Shown in pieces: positions 10,236 to 20,870 of a stretch of 58,545 nucleotides of DNA. Where the stretch lies: the NCBI GenBank assembly GCA_964655935.1, contig CAZZNY010000005.1, forward strand, positions 1 to 58,545, in the 5' to 3' direction. The notes beneath the pieces were generated by a model. That model was not told the origin of the DNA, searched no databases, and saw only the letters and a program-made list of their open reading frames with translations. The position numbers and the translations under genes are program-made. Positions within the stretch are counted from its first letter, which is position 1. Each line of letters begins with the position of its first letter. The DNA comes from CAZZNY01 sp964655935. Its GTDB lineage: Bacteria > Patescibacteriota > Gracilibacteria > BD1-5 > UBA2023.

Positions 10236-10282
10236 GGCGCGAGAATTCTCGCCCTTTCTAAAAAGGAGTAATTCCATGTAAG
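10236..10282 (+). promoter_or_regulatory. Leader hairpin with start-stop element
   Basis: A hairpin built on GCGAGAATTCTCGC flanked by GGG and CCC (about 10236-10256) is followed by AAAAAGGAGTAATTCC and then ATG TAA. The ribosome site is ideal, yet the reading frame is only a start followed by a stop. It may be a regulatory start-stop element or the remnant of a lost small gene. Confidence 0.4.
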
Positions 10283-10486
10283 AAAGGTTATACCTCTAGA
10301 CCTCACTTGTCATCAGGATTATCTACACTTGATGGCAGTATAAAAGTATTTCCATATAACCTCAATTCTTTCATGATGAAATGCTAAAGGAAGCATTTCA
10401 AAAAACATTTCCCGTCAGAAATGCTCAAAAACCAAGGTATCGTGACGGCGATATCTAAACAAAAACCCTTTTCTTGTGAGGCCCCC

Positions 10487-10900
10487 ATGCATATTATACG
10501 TTTTCTTCTTTCCCTTCTTTTTCTGGTGGCTTTCGTGCCGGTCAACGCTGGTGATGTTCCTCCAGCTACCCAGGCAAAGCTCCTGATAATCATCTCCCGA
10601 TCCGCTGGAAGCGGAGGCAAGGTAGACTGTCAGTTCGATCCTATCCTTGCAAAGGGATTTGGAGCGGATAACGATGCCTCTTCGAAGATTGCCTGGGGAA
10701 CAACTGAATCTCAGGTAAAATCACTAAAAGCAAGTGGTAAGCTGGTCGTCTGTTCGAGCTTAGATCTCCTCCCAAAGGGTGGATCCATTGCCATTGTCGA
10801 AGAAGATGGCAAGCCTCAAATCTACCTCCATATGGGGAATATCAACGCTTCAAAAGTCCCCCTCAGTGACACGATCCTAAAGATCGGCAAGAAACTGTAA
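10487..10900 (+). CDS. YfiR-like (DUF4154) exported protein
   Basis: A 137-residue exported protein. MHIIRFLLSLLFLVAFVPVNAG is a clear signal peptide, with cleavage near residue 21. The mature part ends LLPKGGSIAIVEEDGKPQIY followed by NINASKVPLSDTILKIGKKL, which fits the C-terminal half of the YfiR/DUF4154 family (the usual form is GG.I.F..e.gk..feIN...a....l..s..LL..a). In Proteobacteria YfiR is periplasmic and restrains a diguanylate cyclase, and relatives often sit beside TonB receptors and hybrid kinases, as here. GAGG stands seven bases before ATG 10487. There is no in-frame UGA, and base use is richer in G+C than the neighbours outside the island. Confidence 0.65.
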   Translation: MHIIRFLLSLLFLVAFVPVNAGDVPPATQAKLLIIISRSAGSGGKVDCQFDPILAKGFGADNDASSKIAWGTTESQVKSLKASGKLVVCSSLDLLPKGGSIAIVEEDGKPQIYLHMGNINASKVPLSDTILKIGKKL

Positions 10901-10950
10901 TTTCAGTGAGTTTCAATAAGATCTTCGAGTACAACAATTTATATTATAGT

Positions 10951-10994
10951 GTCGAAATAAGTATTCACTATAGGACAGATTGTTCTTATTCGAC
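10951..10994. promoter_or_regulatory. Inverted repeat before the TonB receptor
   Basis: GTCGAAATAAG at 10951-10961 and CTTATTCGAC at 10985-10994 form an imperfect inverted repeat of about 10 bp arms between the two island genes. It could be an operator or an RNA hairpin; no family is assigned. A second small hairpin, GCGAG-AAAT-CTCGC (about 11081-11094), lies just before the receptor's ribosome site. Confidence 0.3.
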
Positions 10995-11113
10995 AAAAAT
11001 GAAAAGACGTTCACAATACGATTGTGTCTATCTTTCAGTAGGCCCAATATTATAATGAAAAGTCGTTTCTTAACCCCCCGCGAGAAATCTCGCTAAACCA
11101 ACAAGGAGTTGCA

Positions 11114-13213
11114 ATGAACAGAAAGCTTTTCTCTCTCCTTACGCTCTGCCTCGTGGCAAGCGGAACCCTCATGGCTCAGTCCAAGCCGAAGTCCGACATG
11201 GACGAGCTCATGGAACTGCTGAACACGCCGATTACTGGCGCCAGTAAGCGGGAACAAAAACAGACCGATAGCCCTCAGGCCATCGAGGTCGTGAAGGGTG
11301 ATGACATTCGTGCCATGGGCATCTACCGCCTAGGTGATATCCTTCGGTACATGACTTCCATGGACGTCATGGAGGCTGACTCCGGATTCACCGTTGTCGG
11401 CTCTCGTGGCGTTATGCAGGAAGGACAGCCCCGGACCGTACAGGTCCTCATCGATGGCGTTCCTTTCTACCCTGCCTTGGGAGCATCCCTCGACATCAAT
11501 AATCTCCCCCTGCCCGTCGATCTCATCGAAAGAATCGAGATCGTGCGTGGCCCGTCTTCCACCCTGTACGGCGCGAACGCGGTGGTCGGCGTCATTGCCA
11601 TCACTACCCGCACCATCGAGAAAGGAAATCACGGAGAACTTCGTGCTACCAGATCCGACAAGAACACCTATCGCGGAGCAGCAAATGTTCGCTTCAGCGA
11701 TGGTCACTTCGGCTTCATGGCTGGATACAGCGGAGCATCCATCGGGAACAGTGGCTACCGAACTCACCAGGTTGGTGTAACAACCCCTGAGAATCGGTGG
11801 ATCACCTTCGATGGTGCCACTGCTGTCGGCCATCAATCCGACAAGAGCAACCAGCGAGCGCTGTTTGCTCGTACCGAGTGGAAGAACGACAATACAACCC
11901 TCTGGTTCAATGTGGGCCAGAGCAGCAAATGGCTCAGTCCCGTCGGGATGCAGCCTGTGACGTATATGAACTATCGCTTCTACAAGACCGATACCCTCCT
12001 CGCGGGGTGGCGTCAGACGTGGGGCGAGACCTTCAGCACGGAAGTGCGCATACATCGCATGCATGTCCTTACTGGTGGTGGTGCCAGCCCGATCCTCGTT
12101 CCCGTCCTTGGGGATCCCGGGTGGAATAACGAATACACTTGGGGTGATTTCACCTCAGACCAGATCGATCTCCAAGCCAACTGGAATCCGAGCACGACAC
12201 TGCACTTCGTGTTCGGTGCCGACACTCGAAAGATGTTGGCAGGGAAAGATCCAACTCATGGATTTAACGAAGAAAAAAAGGAAAGTGCTTCTGGTGGATT
12301 TGTCGCGATGGATTGGAATACCACGCCCACAACGACACTTTCCCTTGGTATGCGAGCTGAAAACGAGAGCCTTGGTGGTTCCCGCATCAGCCCTCGTGCC
12401 GCCTTTGTCTGGAATCCAGCGAAAAACAGCACGATCCGACTCGCCTACCTGACCTCCACTCGAAGCCCGCAGTTCTTCGAGCAGAACGTTAACTTCGCGG
12501 CGAGAGCCCCGATTCCCGGTTTCCCTCCGGCAAACTATCCCGTCATGGCAACGATCTTGCCGAACGAGAAGCTCCAGCCGGAACAGACCAAGAACTACGA
12601 AGTTGGCTTCCGCCAACAGATCGGGACGACTACCTGGGACCTCACGGTCTACAGCATGAAGTTCAAGGATCTGATCACCCAGGAGACCACAAAGGTCACT
12701 TCGCTCGCCCCTCTCCCGATCACTCGGGTGGATACGCAGTTCCAGAATACCGGATCTGCGACCAATCAGGGAGTCGAGCTGACGATGACCTGGCTCGTAT
12801 CGAAACCCTGGACGATCGGCGCCAACATGGCGTACGACAAGTTCAGAAAGGACAACCCAAAGCCTCAAGATCCCCTGGGTGACAAGTTCGCCTACGATCC
12901 CGGAACCAAGGTAAACATCTGGTCTCGCTATATCTTAGATCGCTTTAATTTCTATGTCGCGATCCAGCATGTCGGCGGCACTGATGTCCAGGCCCTACAA
13001 GTCTACGGCTCCACGCTGTATGACAAGCGCGATGCCTACTTGCAGTTCCAAGTGAAAGCTGGGTACGAAATTTTACCCGGCCTCTCCTTGAGCGCTCACG
13101 TTCGCAACGGAGCCCGGGAGTTTACTCCCCAGGGCACATCCGGTCCTGACCGGCCGACCTACTACTATGCCATGCGTCGGGAGTTCGGCCTTACCGCCGG
13201 ATATCGCTGGTAG
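11114..13213 (+). CDS. TonB-dependent outer-membrane receptor
   Basis: A 699-residue receptor. The signal peptide is MNRKLFSLLTLCLVASGTLMAQ. The plug domain follows with the family lead-in DELMELLNTPITGASKREQK, then QTDSPQAIEVV, IYRLGDILRYM and the strongly conserved IERIEIVRGPSSTLYGANAVVGVIAITT. A beta barrel of about 22 strands fills the rest, and the protein ends in GLTAGYRW, with the C-terminal aromatic that outer-membrane assembly recognises. TonB receptors import siderophores, cobalamin or sugars using energy from TonB-ExbBD; the ligand cannot be told here. AAGGAG precedes ATG 11114. The gene has no UGA codon in 700 codons despite many glycines and is much richer in G+C than its surroundings, so it looks imported from a diderm with the standard code. 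Confidence 0.92.
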   Translation: MNRKLFSLLTLCLVASGTLMAQSKPKSDMDELMELLNTPITGASKREQKQTDSPQAIEVVKGDDIRAMGIYRLGDILRYMTSMDVMEADSGFTVVGSRGVMQEGQPRTVQVLIDGVPFYPALGASLDINNLPLPVDLIERIEIVRGPSSTLYGANAVVGVIAITTRTIEKGNHGELRATRSDKNTYRGAANVRFSDGHFGFMAGYSGASIGNSGYRTHQVGVTTPENRWITFDGATAVGHQSDKSNQRALFARTEWKNDNTTLWFNVGQSSKWLSPVGMQPVTYMNYRFYKTDTLLAGWRQTWGETFSTEVRIHRMHVLTGGGASPILVPVLGDPGWNNEYTWGDFTSDQIDLQANWNPSTTLHFVFGADTRKMLAGKDPTHGFNEEKKESASGGFVAMDWNTTPTTTLSLGMRAENESLGGSRISPRAAFVWNPAKNSTIRLAYLTSTRSPQFFEQNVNFAARAPIPGFPPANYPVMATILPNEKLQPEQTKNYEVGFRQQIGTTTWDLTVYSMKFKDLITQETTKVTSLAPLPITRVDTQFQNTGSATNQGVELTMTWLVSKPWTIGANMAYDKFRKDNPKPQDPLGDKFAYDPGTKVNIWSRYILDRFNFYVAIQHVGGTDVQALQVYGSTLYDKRDAYLQFQVKAGYEILPGLSLSAHVRNGAREFTPQGTSGPDRPTYYYAMRREFGLTAGYRW

Positions 13214-13315
13214 AAAAAAATCAATACAACTATCGTCCCACCCGGAAGATCAGAAGAATCGCAGGTGAAGAACCATACACCATCTGTCGAACCTGACTCT
13301 CGGAACTATTAGGAC

Positions 13316-13398
13316 GAAAAGACCCACCTCACGGTGGGTCTTTTCTATATAAAAAATTATCAATTTAAAAAACACTACAATCCGGATTGTAGTGTTTT
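13316..13398 (+). terminator. Two terminators in a row after the TonB island
   Basis: AAAGACCCACC with its complement GGTGGGTCTTTT (about 13317-13344) is a classical terminator for the receptor gene. A second perfect palindrome, AAAACACTACAATCC and its complement (13369-13398), follows and would work in both directions, serving the small minus-strand gene as well. Confidence 0.8.
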
Positions 13399-13678
13399 AT
13401 TTTGTGATTTTATTGTTTTTGCGATAAAAATCGCTAGAGTCGAGAGTCATCTCGATAAATGGATGATGTAGTGTACATATTTGTACTTCATGACGAAAGT
13501 CATGATAATTCATCTCAAAGATGATAAGTGGGTGATGTAAATATTGTTATTGTCAGAGAACTTGTCGAATGAAAGCCTCGTTTTGCTTTGTATCCCTATA
13601 ATCATTATAGACATCTAAAGCAGCATTTTCAAGCTCCAGTGCTTCTCGTTCAAATTTTGTCTTTTTTGTTCTATTCAT
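13397..13678 (-). pseudogene. Small gene with an in-frame UAA
   Basis: From ATG 13678 the frame reads MNRTKKTKFEREALELENAA and goes on for 43 residues (one UGA as Gly) to a UAA at 13547. The same frame stays open for another 49 codons beyond it, to UAA at 13397, as QYLHHPLIIFEMNYHDFRH and so on, with HHP.I appearing twice. Either a 43-residue protein is real and the tail is chance, or a 93-residue gene has been cut by a nonsense change. I favour the second weakly, because the tail has host-like codons. No family is recognised. Confidence 0.35.
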
Positions 13679-14002
13679 TGGCTTTTAGTGCTTATGAATA
13701 AGTGATTTACGAATTTTTCTCGTTTGTTTCCGCTATTAATTACGACGCTGCTTTTTGCTCAACATATGGAGCAAATATGAGTGTAGGCCGTCTTGGAAAA
13801 GAGTGAATCCGCAAATTAGATATATCTTCGTGCTAGCAGACATAGGATAGTACATTTCTCTAACAAATGCAAGAGAAAATATAAAAGAAAATATATTACA
13901 ACATATTTTAAATATTTTACTATCAATGCTAATATTGAGACAACGGAGAACTAAAAAAACCTACTTCACAGCAGGTTTTTAGATTTTTTACAAAAACATA
14001 AA
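13679..14002. other. Intergenic region, possible 35-residue ORF
   Basis: AT-rich spacer. A minus-strand ATG at 13843 opens a 35-residue frame ending in KKQRRN at 13736, without supporting features. Near 13954-13980 AAAAACCT and AGGTTTTT form a weak terminator for the penicillin-binding protein gene on the minus strand. Confidence 0.4.
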
Positions 14003-17000
14003 CTATCTTCGCATAATTTCAACCGAAACTTCTTTTAAGTCTTTTTTCCCATTCTCGTCCACTAATTCAAGTTTTACGATATAAATTCCTGGATTAAGTG
14101 TTTTGCCAGCATTAAAAGCATAGACAAAATCAGGACCTCAAGAAAGAATTTTTGAGAGTTTTCCATCAATATAAACATTTGAGACTATTTCTTTATTGAC
14201 GTTTGCTTTCCATCGAAGGTTTACATATTGATCATTAAAGATAGAGCTTTTCCCTGATGTTGGATTACTTAAAGTAAGTGACAATCCAGATTCTTTTACA
14301 ACAGAACCAGTAGAAACAGGCGTGGTAAATTCTGTAGTAATTGTACCTGTAGATATAGAGCCTGTCGAGGTGGGAAAATTTCCACTTCCGATAATTACAT
14401 CTCGTGAAACACTACCGGCATAATAGTAGACGTCATATGCACGCATCGTGATCATCTGAGGTCCAGATAATTTACTCATATCTACTTCGACTTTTTGATC
14501 TCAAACCGTTTTTTTATCGACTGGAACTTCTGCGAGAATAGTATCTCCTGCGAGAATCTGGAGTTTAATGACTGGATTATCTGACTGGTAAAATATTCCA
14601 ATAGTATTCTTTCAAACTGGAAGTCGTACTCCATCTTCGAGTGTCGTACTTATTTGAACAACAAAGTTTCCACTTTCTGGTCGATCACAAGGCTTATCAC
14701 TTGCTTGAAGAACAACATTTTCATATTCTTTTACACTCAAGTCAGCCGAACTACCAGCGAGCCAAGAACGAATCGGTGGAAGCCACTTCGGATCAAAAGA
14801 ATCAATAACTGGATCAATATTCACTGAATATCCTCGCTTGATTGCAGATTCTGGAGTTCTTGCTGTTACTTTTCCATTACAGAGCATATCTACTTCCACC
14901 TCCTTGAGAGAATTTTCATATTCGGTAGGTTTTACAGCAAAGATACTTGAAACTCGAAGCGAATCTGGAGTCGAAGTTCCGACAAGTTTTCCTGAGATTT
15001 TTGAGATAGTCGCCGTATAGACTCATTCTGGTCGTTTAAAGGTTTCTTTTGGAAGATTTTTATGTGCTGCATTCATATAGTCGCGCCAGATCGGAGCCGC
15101 ACAGTTCAAACCGTCACAAGTTCCTTTTGTCTCAGAACCATCGACGTTTCCAGCCCAGACGACCGTCGTAATCTGTGGAGTATATCCTGCGGTCCAAAGA
15201 TCTCGTGGAAGAATTTTTTTCTTTCCTCATTTACTCACATCTTTATTCGAAGTACCGGTTTTCGCCGCTACTACTCGATCTTTCAAGGTAAGTACATTAT
15301 TCCAGAAAGCACTTGGTCGACTCGACGAGTCAGAGAGAATCGAAGAAAGAATATAAGTAGCTGCAGCACTGATAACCTGTTTTCCTTCTGATTTCGTATA
15401 TTGTTCGATAATATTTCCATTCTTATCTTCTATTTTCATGATTGGAGTAACCTCTTTGTAGACACCGTAATTTGCGAATGTCATATAGGCATTTGCAAGC
15501 TCTATAGGTTTTAGTTCTGCTGTACCTATAGCCATCGGAGCACCATAACTTTGACCAAGTTTCAAGGATTCCACACCCATGCTATTTGCATATTTTATGA
15601 TTTCATCTTCACCTCCAGCCATATAAAACATTTTTGCGGCTGGAATATTTCGAGAGTAATCAAGTGCTTTTTTGATCGGCATTCGACCCATAAATCGCTG
15701 ATCGTAATTATCCGGATTCCATCCGCCAAACTTCGTATCTACATCGTATACTGGAGTCTCTGGACCGATAGGTTGTTTTGAGAAAGCAAGAGAATAGACT
15801 ATCGGTTTGAAGCTCGAGCCTGGTTGACGACGAGAAGTAACAACGTTTACATTCGCACCTGGATCTTCACTAAAATAATCTGCTCAACCGACCATGGAAA
15901 TAATCTGACCGGTTTTATTATCAAGACTCACGAGTGCAGCGCTTGTTGCACCGTATTGTTTTTTATTGATCGCTACTTGTTTATTGATAACTTCCTCAGC
16001 TTTGTCCTGGAGACCACTATCAAGTGTTGTATAAATTTTGAGTCCACCTTCACTATCAAAATCTTTACCATATTTATTCTCAAGATATTCCTTTACATAA
16101 AAGACAAAATGAGGATATTTAATATTTTCGCTATATTTTCTAAATTGAAAATCGATTCCGCCAATGATTGCATTTTTATATTCTTCGGCAGTTATTTTTT
16201 CATCTTCAAACATTCGTCCAAGAACAAAATCTTTTCGTCCGGTATTATACTCAAGAACAGGATCTATTACTGATACTTCCCCACTGTTTGTCTCAGTTTT
16301 TTTGAGAGTTCCACTTCCGGAAGAGAGCTCTGAAAGCGGTATTCGGATAGAATTCATAAGTGTAAGAAGTTCGCTGTAATCCATACGAGAACATCCTGTC
16401 TTATCTATTTTGATCTCCGACTTAAAAAATTTTGCTTCAAGTCAACAAACATTCGTCGTTCCTTCGCTTACCTTATCGATTTTCATATCGGTAACGATTG
16501 ACTTGAATGCATTTATGAGTGGTCTATATTTTGCGAATTGTTCTGTTTTTTCGATAGTTTCTTTGTTCTCTGGAGCGTCTACATCATAGATATAGAGTGA
16601 TCCCATAAGACGATCCCTGTGGCTATACGGAGAATAATACGTCGGTCATTTTGGAAGAGATGCGAGTACGGAAGCTCAGAGAACTCCGACATCTTTCGAT
16701 GATTTTCCAAAATACGTTTTTGATGCCTCTTCTATACCGAAAGCGTTATTTCCATAAGAGATCTTGTTAAGATAGAGTTCAAGAATTTTTTCTTTTGAAT
16801 AATTTACGGTCAATCTATATGAGAGCCAAACTTCTTTGATTTTTCGAGAAAAACTTCTTTCGTTATTAAGAAAGGTGTTTTTGATAAGCTGTTGGCTTAT
16901 TGTAGAAGTTCCTTGAACTTTATCGGTTTTTCCGGTTATATAGTTTACTCCAGAACGAATAATTCACTTGAGATCAAAACCAGAATTCTCAAAGAATGTC

Positions 17001-17341
17001 TTGTCTTCAGCACTAACCACGGCATCTTGAACACGTTGCGATATACCCGAAAGGGTCATATATGTCCTCTTTTCTTTCGTGTAGAGCTTATAAAGTTCTT
17101 TTCCATTTCGATCATAGATAATAGAACTTTCCGGCAAAGTATTCGTCTCGAGCTTATCGATCGAAGGAAGTCCAGCAAGAAAAATCACATAAATAAGTCA
17201 AAAAAGTATGATTCCGCAACCTGCAAGCAAAATCGCAATATATAATATAATTGTTGCCACTGGCTTCTTTTTAGCATCATGGATTCTTGCAATCCATTCT
17301 TTTTTTGAGAGAATTTTTACTTTTTTAATATGTTTCAACAT
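14003..17341 (-). CDS. Class A penicillin-binding protein (PBP1a type)
   Basis: A 1112-residue bifunctional peptidoglycan synthase. One N-terminal membrane segment lies at about residues 28-56. The glycosyltransferase domain has the catalytic Glu in VVSAEDKTFFENSGFD (E112) and QGTSTISQQLIKN. The transpeptidase domain has GSSFKP (SxxK), YSRN (SxN) and AAKTGTSN (KTG), all intact. A long C-terminal extension of several hundred residues contains Ig- or fibronectin-like beta segments and Ser/Thr-rich linkers. About a dozen glycines are UGA. It makes and cross-links the wall, with the LCP gene just upstream on the same strand as a natural partner. Longer than most PBP1a proteins because of the C-terminal beta domains. 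Confidence 0.93.
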
Positions 17342-17362
17342 AGGAATAGTTGATAGTTAGTA

Positions 17363-17406
17363 GTTAATTCTTAATTCTTAATTCTTAATTCTTAATTCTT
17401 AATTCT
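17363..17406. repeat. Tandem TTAATTC repeats
   Basis: Seven-base units TTAATTC repeat about six times between the LCP and PBP genes. A shorter run of the same unit lies at 22078-22092. Probably slippage-prone spacer with no known role. Confidence 0.7.
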
Positions 17407-17420
17407 TTTTTATTTTATTC

Positions 17421-18887
17421 TTATTTCTCTAAAAACAACTTATAATCATCACCGATTACTACCTCTATATCTGCTGTGGGTATTTTTGCATAGTTCAATT
17501 GTCCCGTCTCTGTTTGAGTGCCAAAAAGAAATAATCCGAGAGCTTCAAGTGTCTTAGCATCAGATGGAACTCAGATTTTTGTTGTTTTGTCATATCGATA
17601 AAAAATCTCAGATTTCGGAAACGGATCTTTGGTACTCCAAACTGATTTTTCTTCTGGAACATTAAATCCATATTTTTTATAGAGAAGAGCAAATCTATTT
17701 GCGAGTCCAGAGACTTTTGTCGAATTTACGATGTGTACTGTAAAATTTTCGATAAATATCTCGGGATAATTAAAGACGAGATTCGCGAATTTCTGAACCT
17801 CAGTGTAAACGCTCGGATCAGTAGCGGTAGAGCTCTCAGGAAGTAAAACGGCCGCTCCTCCAAAAAGGGCTCGCTGGGGAGAATAGAGAAATCCTCCTCG
17901 CTGACAAAGCGATACGCTCTGAAAACATGAATCATTTAAATTAAAAGAGAGAATATGATCATTCTCTACATCTTTCGCAAGAAGCGCGAGAGAGAGAAGA
18001 TCTTTGATAGAAAAATCAGTGATGATGTGTTTGCTTACAGTCGAATACAGCGCCTTGAGTTTCGAAGGATTTCCGATGTAATCAAGCTGGAGAAGCTTAT
18101 CTTTTATAGCTTTTATAACTAACTGTTGGCGGGTGCTACGGTCAAAATCACTGGTCGAATGTCGAGAACGAGCGTATTTTAAAGTCGTGTCACCATCAAG
18201 TACTTGAAGACCTTTCTGAATAGAAAATGTCTCATATCCCCAATTTTCATTTGGATACTCCGTATCGACCAAATCTTCTGGAACTGTTATCTCGAGTCCA
18301 TCGAGAAGATCGATGAATTTTCTAAATCCGTCAAAATCAACAATCATAAAATGATCGATCTGTTCACCGGTAATCTCTGCCACTTTTTCTTTAAGATATT
18401 TGATTCATTTTTCCTTTCCGTATGTTTTGACACCTTTCTGATAGAGCTCATTAATACGACCTCCACCGCCGGATGGATACTCTACATAAAGATCACGGGG
18501 AATAGAGAGCATCGAGACGCTTTTAAGCTTCGTATTGATAGATGCGAGCATGAGAGTATCAGTAAGATCAGCACCATCATGAGAACCACCTCCGATACCA
18601 GCCAGAAGAATATTTATTTTTTCAGGCTCGGAATCATTTCCAGAAAAAATACTTACCGGCGAAAGCGAACCAAGAAAGCTAAAATCAAACTTGAAACCTG
18701 CCACCTTATCTAGACTCGCGTTCGCAAGAAAAAAAATAGCACCAAGAGCTAGTATTCAGAGAAAAATAGCAGAAAAAACATTTCGTTTTTTTGATGCAAG
18801 ATAAGCTTCGCGTAATTCGTTATATTTATTACTCTTTGAATTTCCAGAAATATCAATGGTTGGAATCTTACTTTTTTTAAATGACAC
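17421..18887 (-). CDS. LytR-CpsA-Psr (LCP) family cell-wall ligase
   Basis: A 488-residue membrane protein. A cytoplasmic N terminus and one membrane segment (SAIFLGILALGAIFFLA, about 39-55) precede the LCP domain. Its motifs are INILLAGIGGGSHDGADLTDTLMLAS, MLSIPRDLYVE, GLEITVPEDL and LKYARSRHSTSDFDRSTRQQ, the last holding the basic residues that bind the lipid pyrophosphate. A LytR_C-like domain (VHIVNSTKVSGLANRFALLY) follows near residue 390. LCP enzymes attach glycopolymers to peptidoglycan or the membrane. The start is taken as GTG 18887, as no ATG lies near the N terminus. It is 79 bases upstream of the PBP gene, in the same direction. Confidence 0.9.
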
Positions 18888-19382
18888 GGGGCTAGTGGAT
18901 TAGATAATTAGTGGATTAGCGGGTTAGGGAAAACAACTGAAAGGAATCATTATAAATTGCAACCTAATTTGCGGCAGTGAGTATAAGAATTTTTTCATAT
19001 TTTGCAAAAAATTGTCAGACTTTTTAACATTTTTTCCTATTGTGAAAAAAATGTTAAAAAACTATTTTACATAAAAATAACATGTCTGCAATAATATTCC
19101 ATTGTATATACCAACCAAGAGCCAATAAATCACGTTATTGAACAAAAAATTTGTTTACTGATGGGAAAAAATCGGTATTATATCTAAAATTATCCTGTAT
19201 CAATGGGTCGCAAGAGGATGAGAAGTACATAATTTCAAGAAGTTTTTTAGTAAAATGTCAATGCTAATTCTTGGCTTTTTTGTACCATTTCTGTTGACAA
19301 TAGCGAAAAAAAGAATAAGTTATTCACGCTAACTTGTTTATTGAGATTTAGACGACTATTTTTACACTTTTTGACATTTTCC
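18888..19382. other. Divergent intergenic region before rsmH
   Basis: About 500 bases, very A+T-rich. TTGACA occurs at 19293-19298 without a convincing -10 box at standard spacing. A frame from ATG 19255 to UAA 19332 (MSMLILGFFVPFLLTIAKKR and five more) could be a small membrane peptide, but has no ribosome site. An inverted repeat TTTTTAACATTTTTTC...GAAAAAAATGTTAAAAA lies near 19019-19055. Confidence 0.4.
19019..19055. repeat. Inverted repeat in the LCP-rsmH spacer
   Basis: TTTTTAACATTTTTTCC and a nearly exact complement AAAAAAATGTTAAAAA form an AT hairpin with arms of about 15 bp. It may end transcripts entering from either side or be a regulatory palindrome. Confidence 0.4.
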
Positions 19383-20318
19383 GTGCCCGAACAAAGTTTT
19401 ACACATACCCCGGTTCTCTACCACGAACTCCTCTCTAATATGCGGATATTCGATGATAGAAAGAATATAATCGTGGATATGACACTCGGTCTCGGCGGTC
19501 ACGCAAGCGGAATCATCGACAAGATGCACGCTGGTGACATTTTTATAGGATTCGATGCAGATATGGAGAATCTAATACAAGCGCAAAAAAATATTCAAAC
19601 AAATATAAATAATCCTGGAGTAATCCTCCATTTTGTTCATTCAAATTTCTGTCATGTCCAAGAGAAACTTACACTTCTTGGTGTTACCTCAGTAACCGGA
19701 GTCTATGCAGATCTCTGAGTCTCCTCTGCACATTTTGATGATGGTGATCGTGGTTTTTCATTTCGGTTCGACGCACCACTTGATATGCGATTTGATCGCA
19801 GTTCTGGTATAAGTGCATTCGATATACTAAAGGATTATTCGAAAGAAGCACTCTCAAAAATCTTCTATGATTTCTGAGAAGAACCGAAAACCCGCTTCAT
19901 CGTCGATGCTATCCTAGAAGCTCGAGCTGATAAACCTATTGAAACAACAAAAGAACTCGCAAATATTATCGAGAAATCCAGTTTCGACCAAAAATCAAAA
20001 CTTCGAGTATTCCAAGCACTACGTATGGAAGTCAATAATGAGCTTTGAGTTATAAAAATTGCTCTCGATTCAGTAATTCCGCTCCTACAGAAAGAAGGTC
20101 GAATATGTGTCATAACATTCCATTCACTCGAAGATCGACTCGTAAAACAAGTTTTCACACAGTATCACACCGATATTCGCGATGAATTCACAGGACAGAC
20201 AAAGATACCAAAAATTCTGGAAAAGGTACATAAAAAACCTCTCATACCGACTGATACGGAAATCTCAGAAAATCCCCGCTCACGAAGCGCAAAACTTCGT
20301 GTCGTAGAAAAAATATAA
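19383..20318 (+). CDS. rsmH: 16S rRNA m4C1402 methyltransferase
   Basis: A 311-residue SAM-dependent enzyme that methylates N4 of C1402 in 16S rRNA. The start is taken at GTG 19383 because MPEQSFTHTPVLYHELL fits the family start (HxPVLl.E). The SAM loop DMTLGLGGHASGI, the motif GVYADLGVSSAHFD (its Gly is UGA) and the late motif GRICVITFHSLEDRLVKQ are intact. RsmH normally heads the dcw cluster, and ftsL follows here as well. Confidence 0.93.
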
Positions 20319-20358
20319 GATACCTCTTCTCTATCAACCATTAACTTATTCGTTTTCC

Positions 20359-20730
20359 ATGAACGCAAATATCATCGTCATGAAAAAAGGCCGCATTCCG
20401 TTTTTCTCAGATAGAAAAACGACTCGAGAGAATTTTCAGCTCTCATTCACACAGGCTTATATAATGACACTCCTCCTCATCTGATTCCTCGGTATCTACT
20501 ACGTCTGGAGTCTTAATACCACTGCCACTCAAGCTTACTCAGTCCGAAAGCACGAAATAGAACGACGCGATCTTACCTTCGCTAAAAATCAGCTCGACCT
20601 CAAAATCGCAGAAGCACAATCTCTCAATATTCTCAATGACAGTAAGAGTCTCGATAAAATGGAAGATGTCTCAGCACCAAAATATCTCGTTCTTCAGTCA
20701 TATAATCTCGCGTTTATCAAAAAGGATTAA
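20359..20730 (+). CDS. ftsL: FtsL-like cell division protein
   Basis: A 123-residue small bitopic protein. A short basic N terminus precedes one membrane segment (AYIMTLLLIGFLGIYYVWSL, about 37-56, with a UGA Gly). A coiled-coil region rich in Arg, Glu and Leu then follows (RKHEIERRDLTFAKNQLDLK). The position right after rsmH and the topology are what FtsL has in most bacteria; sequence identity in this family is low, so context carries the assignment. FtsL forms a complex with FtsQ/DivIB, which is encoded at the left end of this window. Confidence 0.75.
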
Positions 20731-20748
20731 TATCAATACAAATCTCTT

Positions 20749-20780
20749 ATCTCCAATCATTACAGGTTGGAGATTTTTAT
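20749..20780 (+). terminator. Terminator after ftsL
   Basis: ATCTCCAA and TTGGAGAT form an 8-bp stem followed by TTTTATTTT. Confidence 0.7.
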
Positions 20781-20870
20781 TTTCATTTATTGCTTTTCTC
20801 CCCTCACTGAATATAATTCCCACGCTTTCTATTCTTCTATTCCACTACTCTTCTACCCTGCTATTCCACT

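Larger units (their letters stand above)
9995..10486. other. Long leader region before the YfiR-like gene
   Basis: No gene of size. It holds a promoter candidate, an inverted repeat CGGGAT...ATCCCG (about 10158-10195), a GC-rich hairpin and an AUG-UAA start-stop pair behind a good ribosome site. About 350 bases of untranslated leader would precede the YfiR-like start. Confidence 0.5.

Noticed and set aside
10110..13400. TonB island as plain contamination
   Set aside because: The island has its own promoter and terminators and sits in continuous host-like flanks with no gap. A chimera cannot be excluded without reads, so it is kept as a finding with that caveat.
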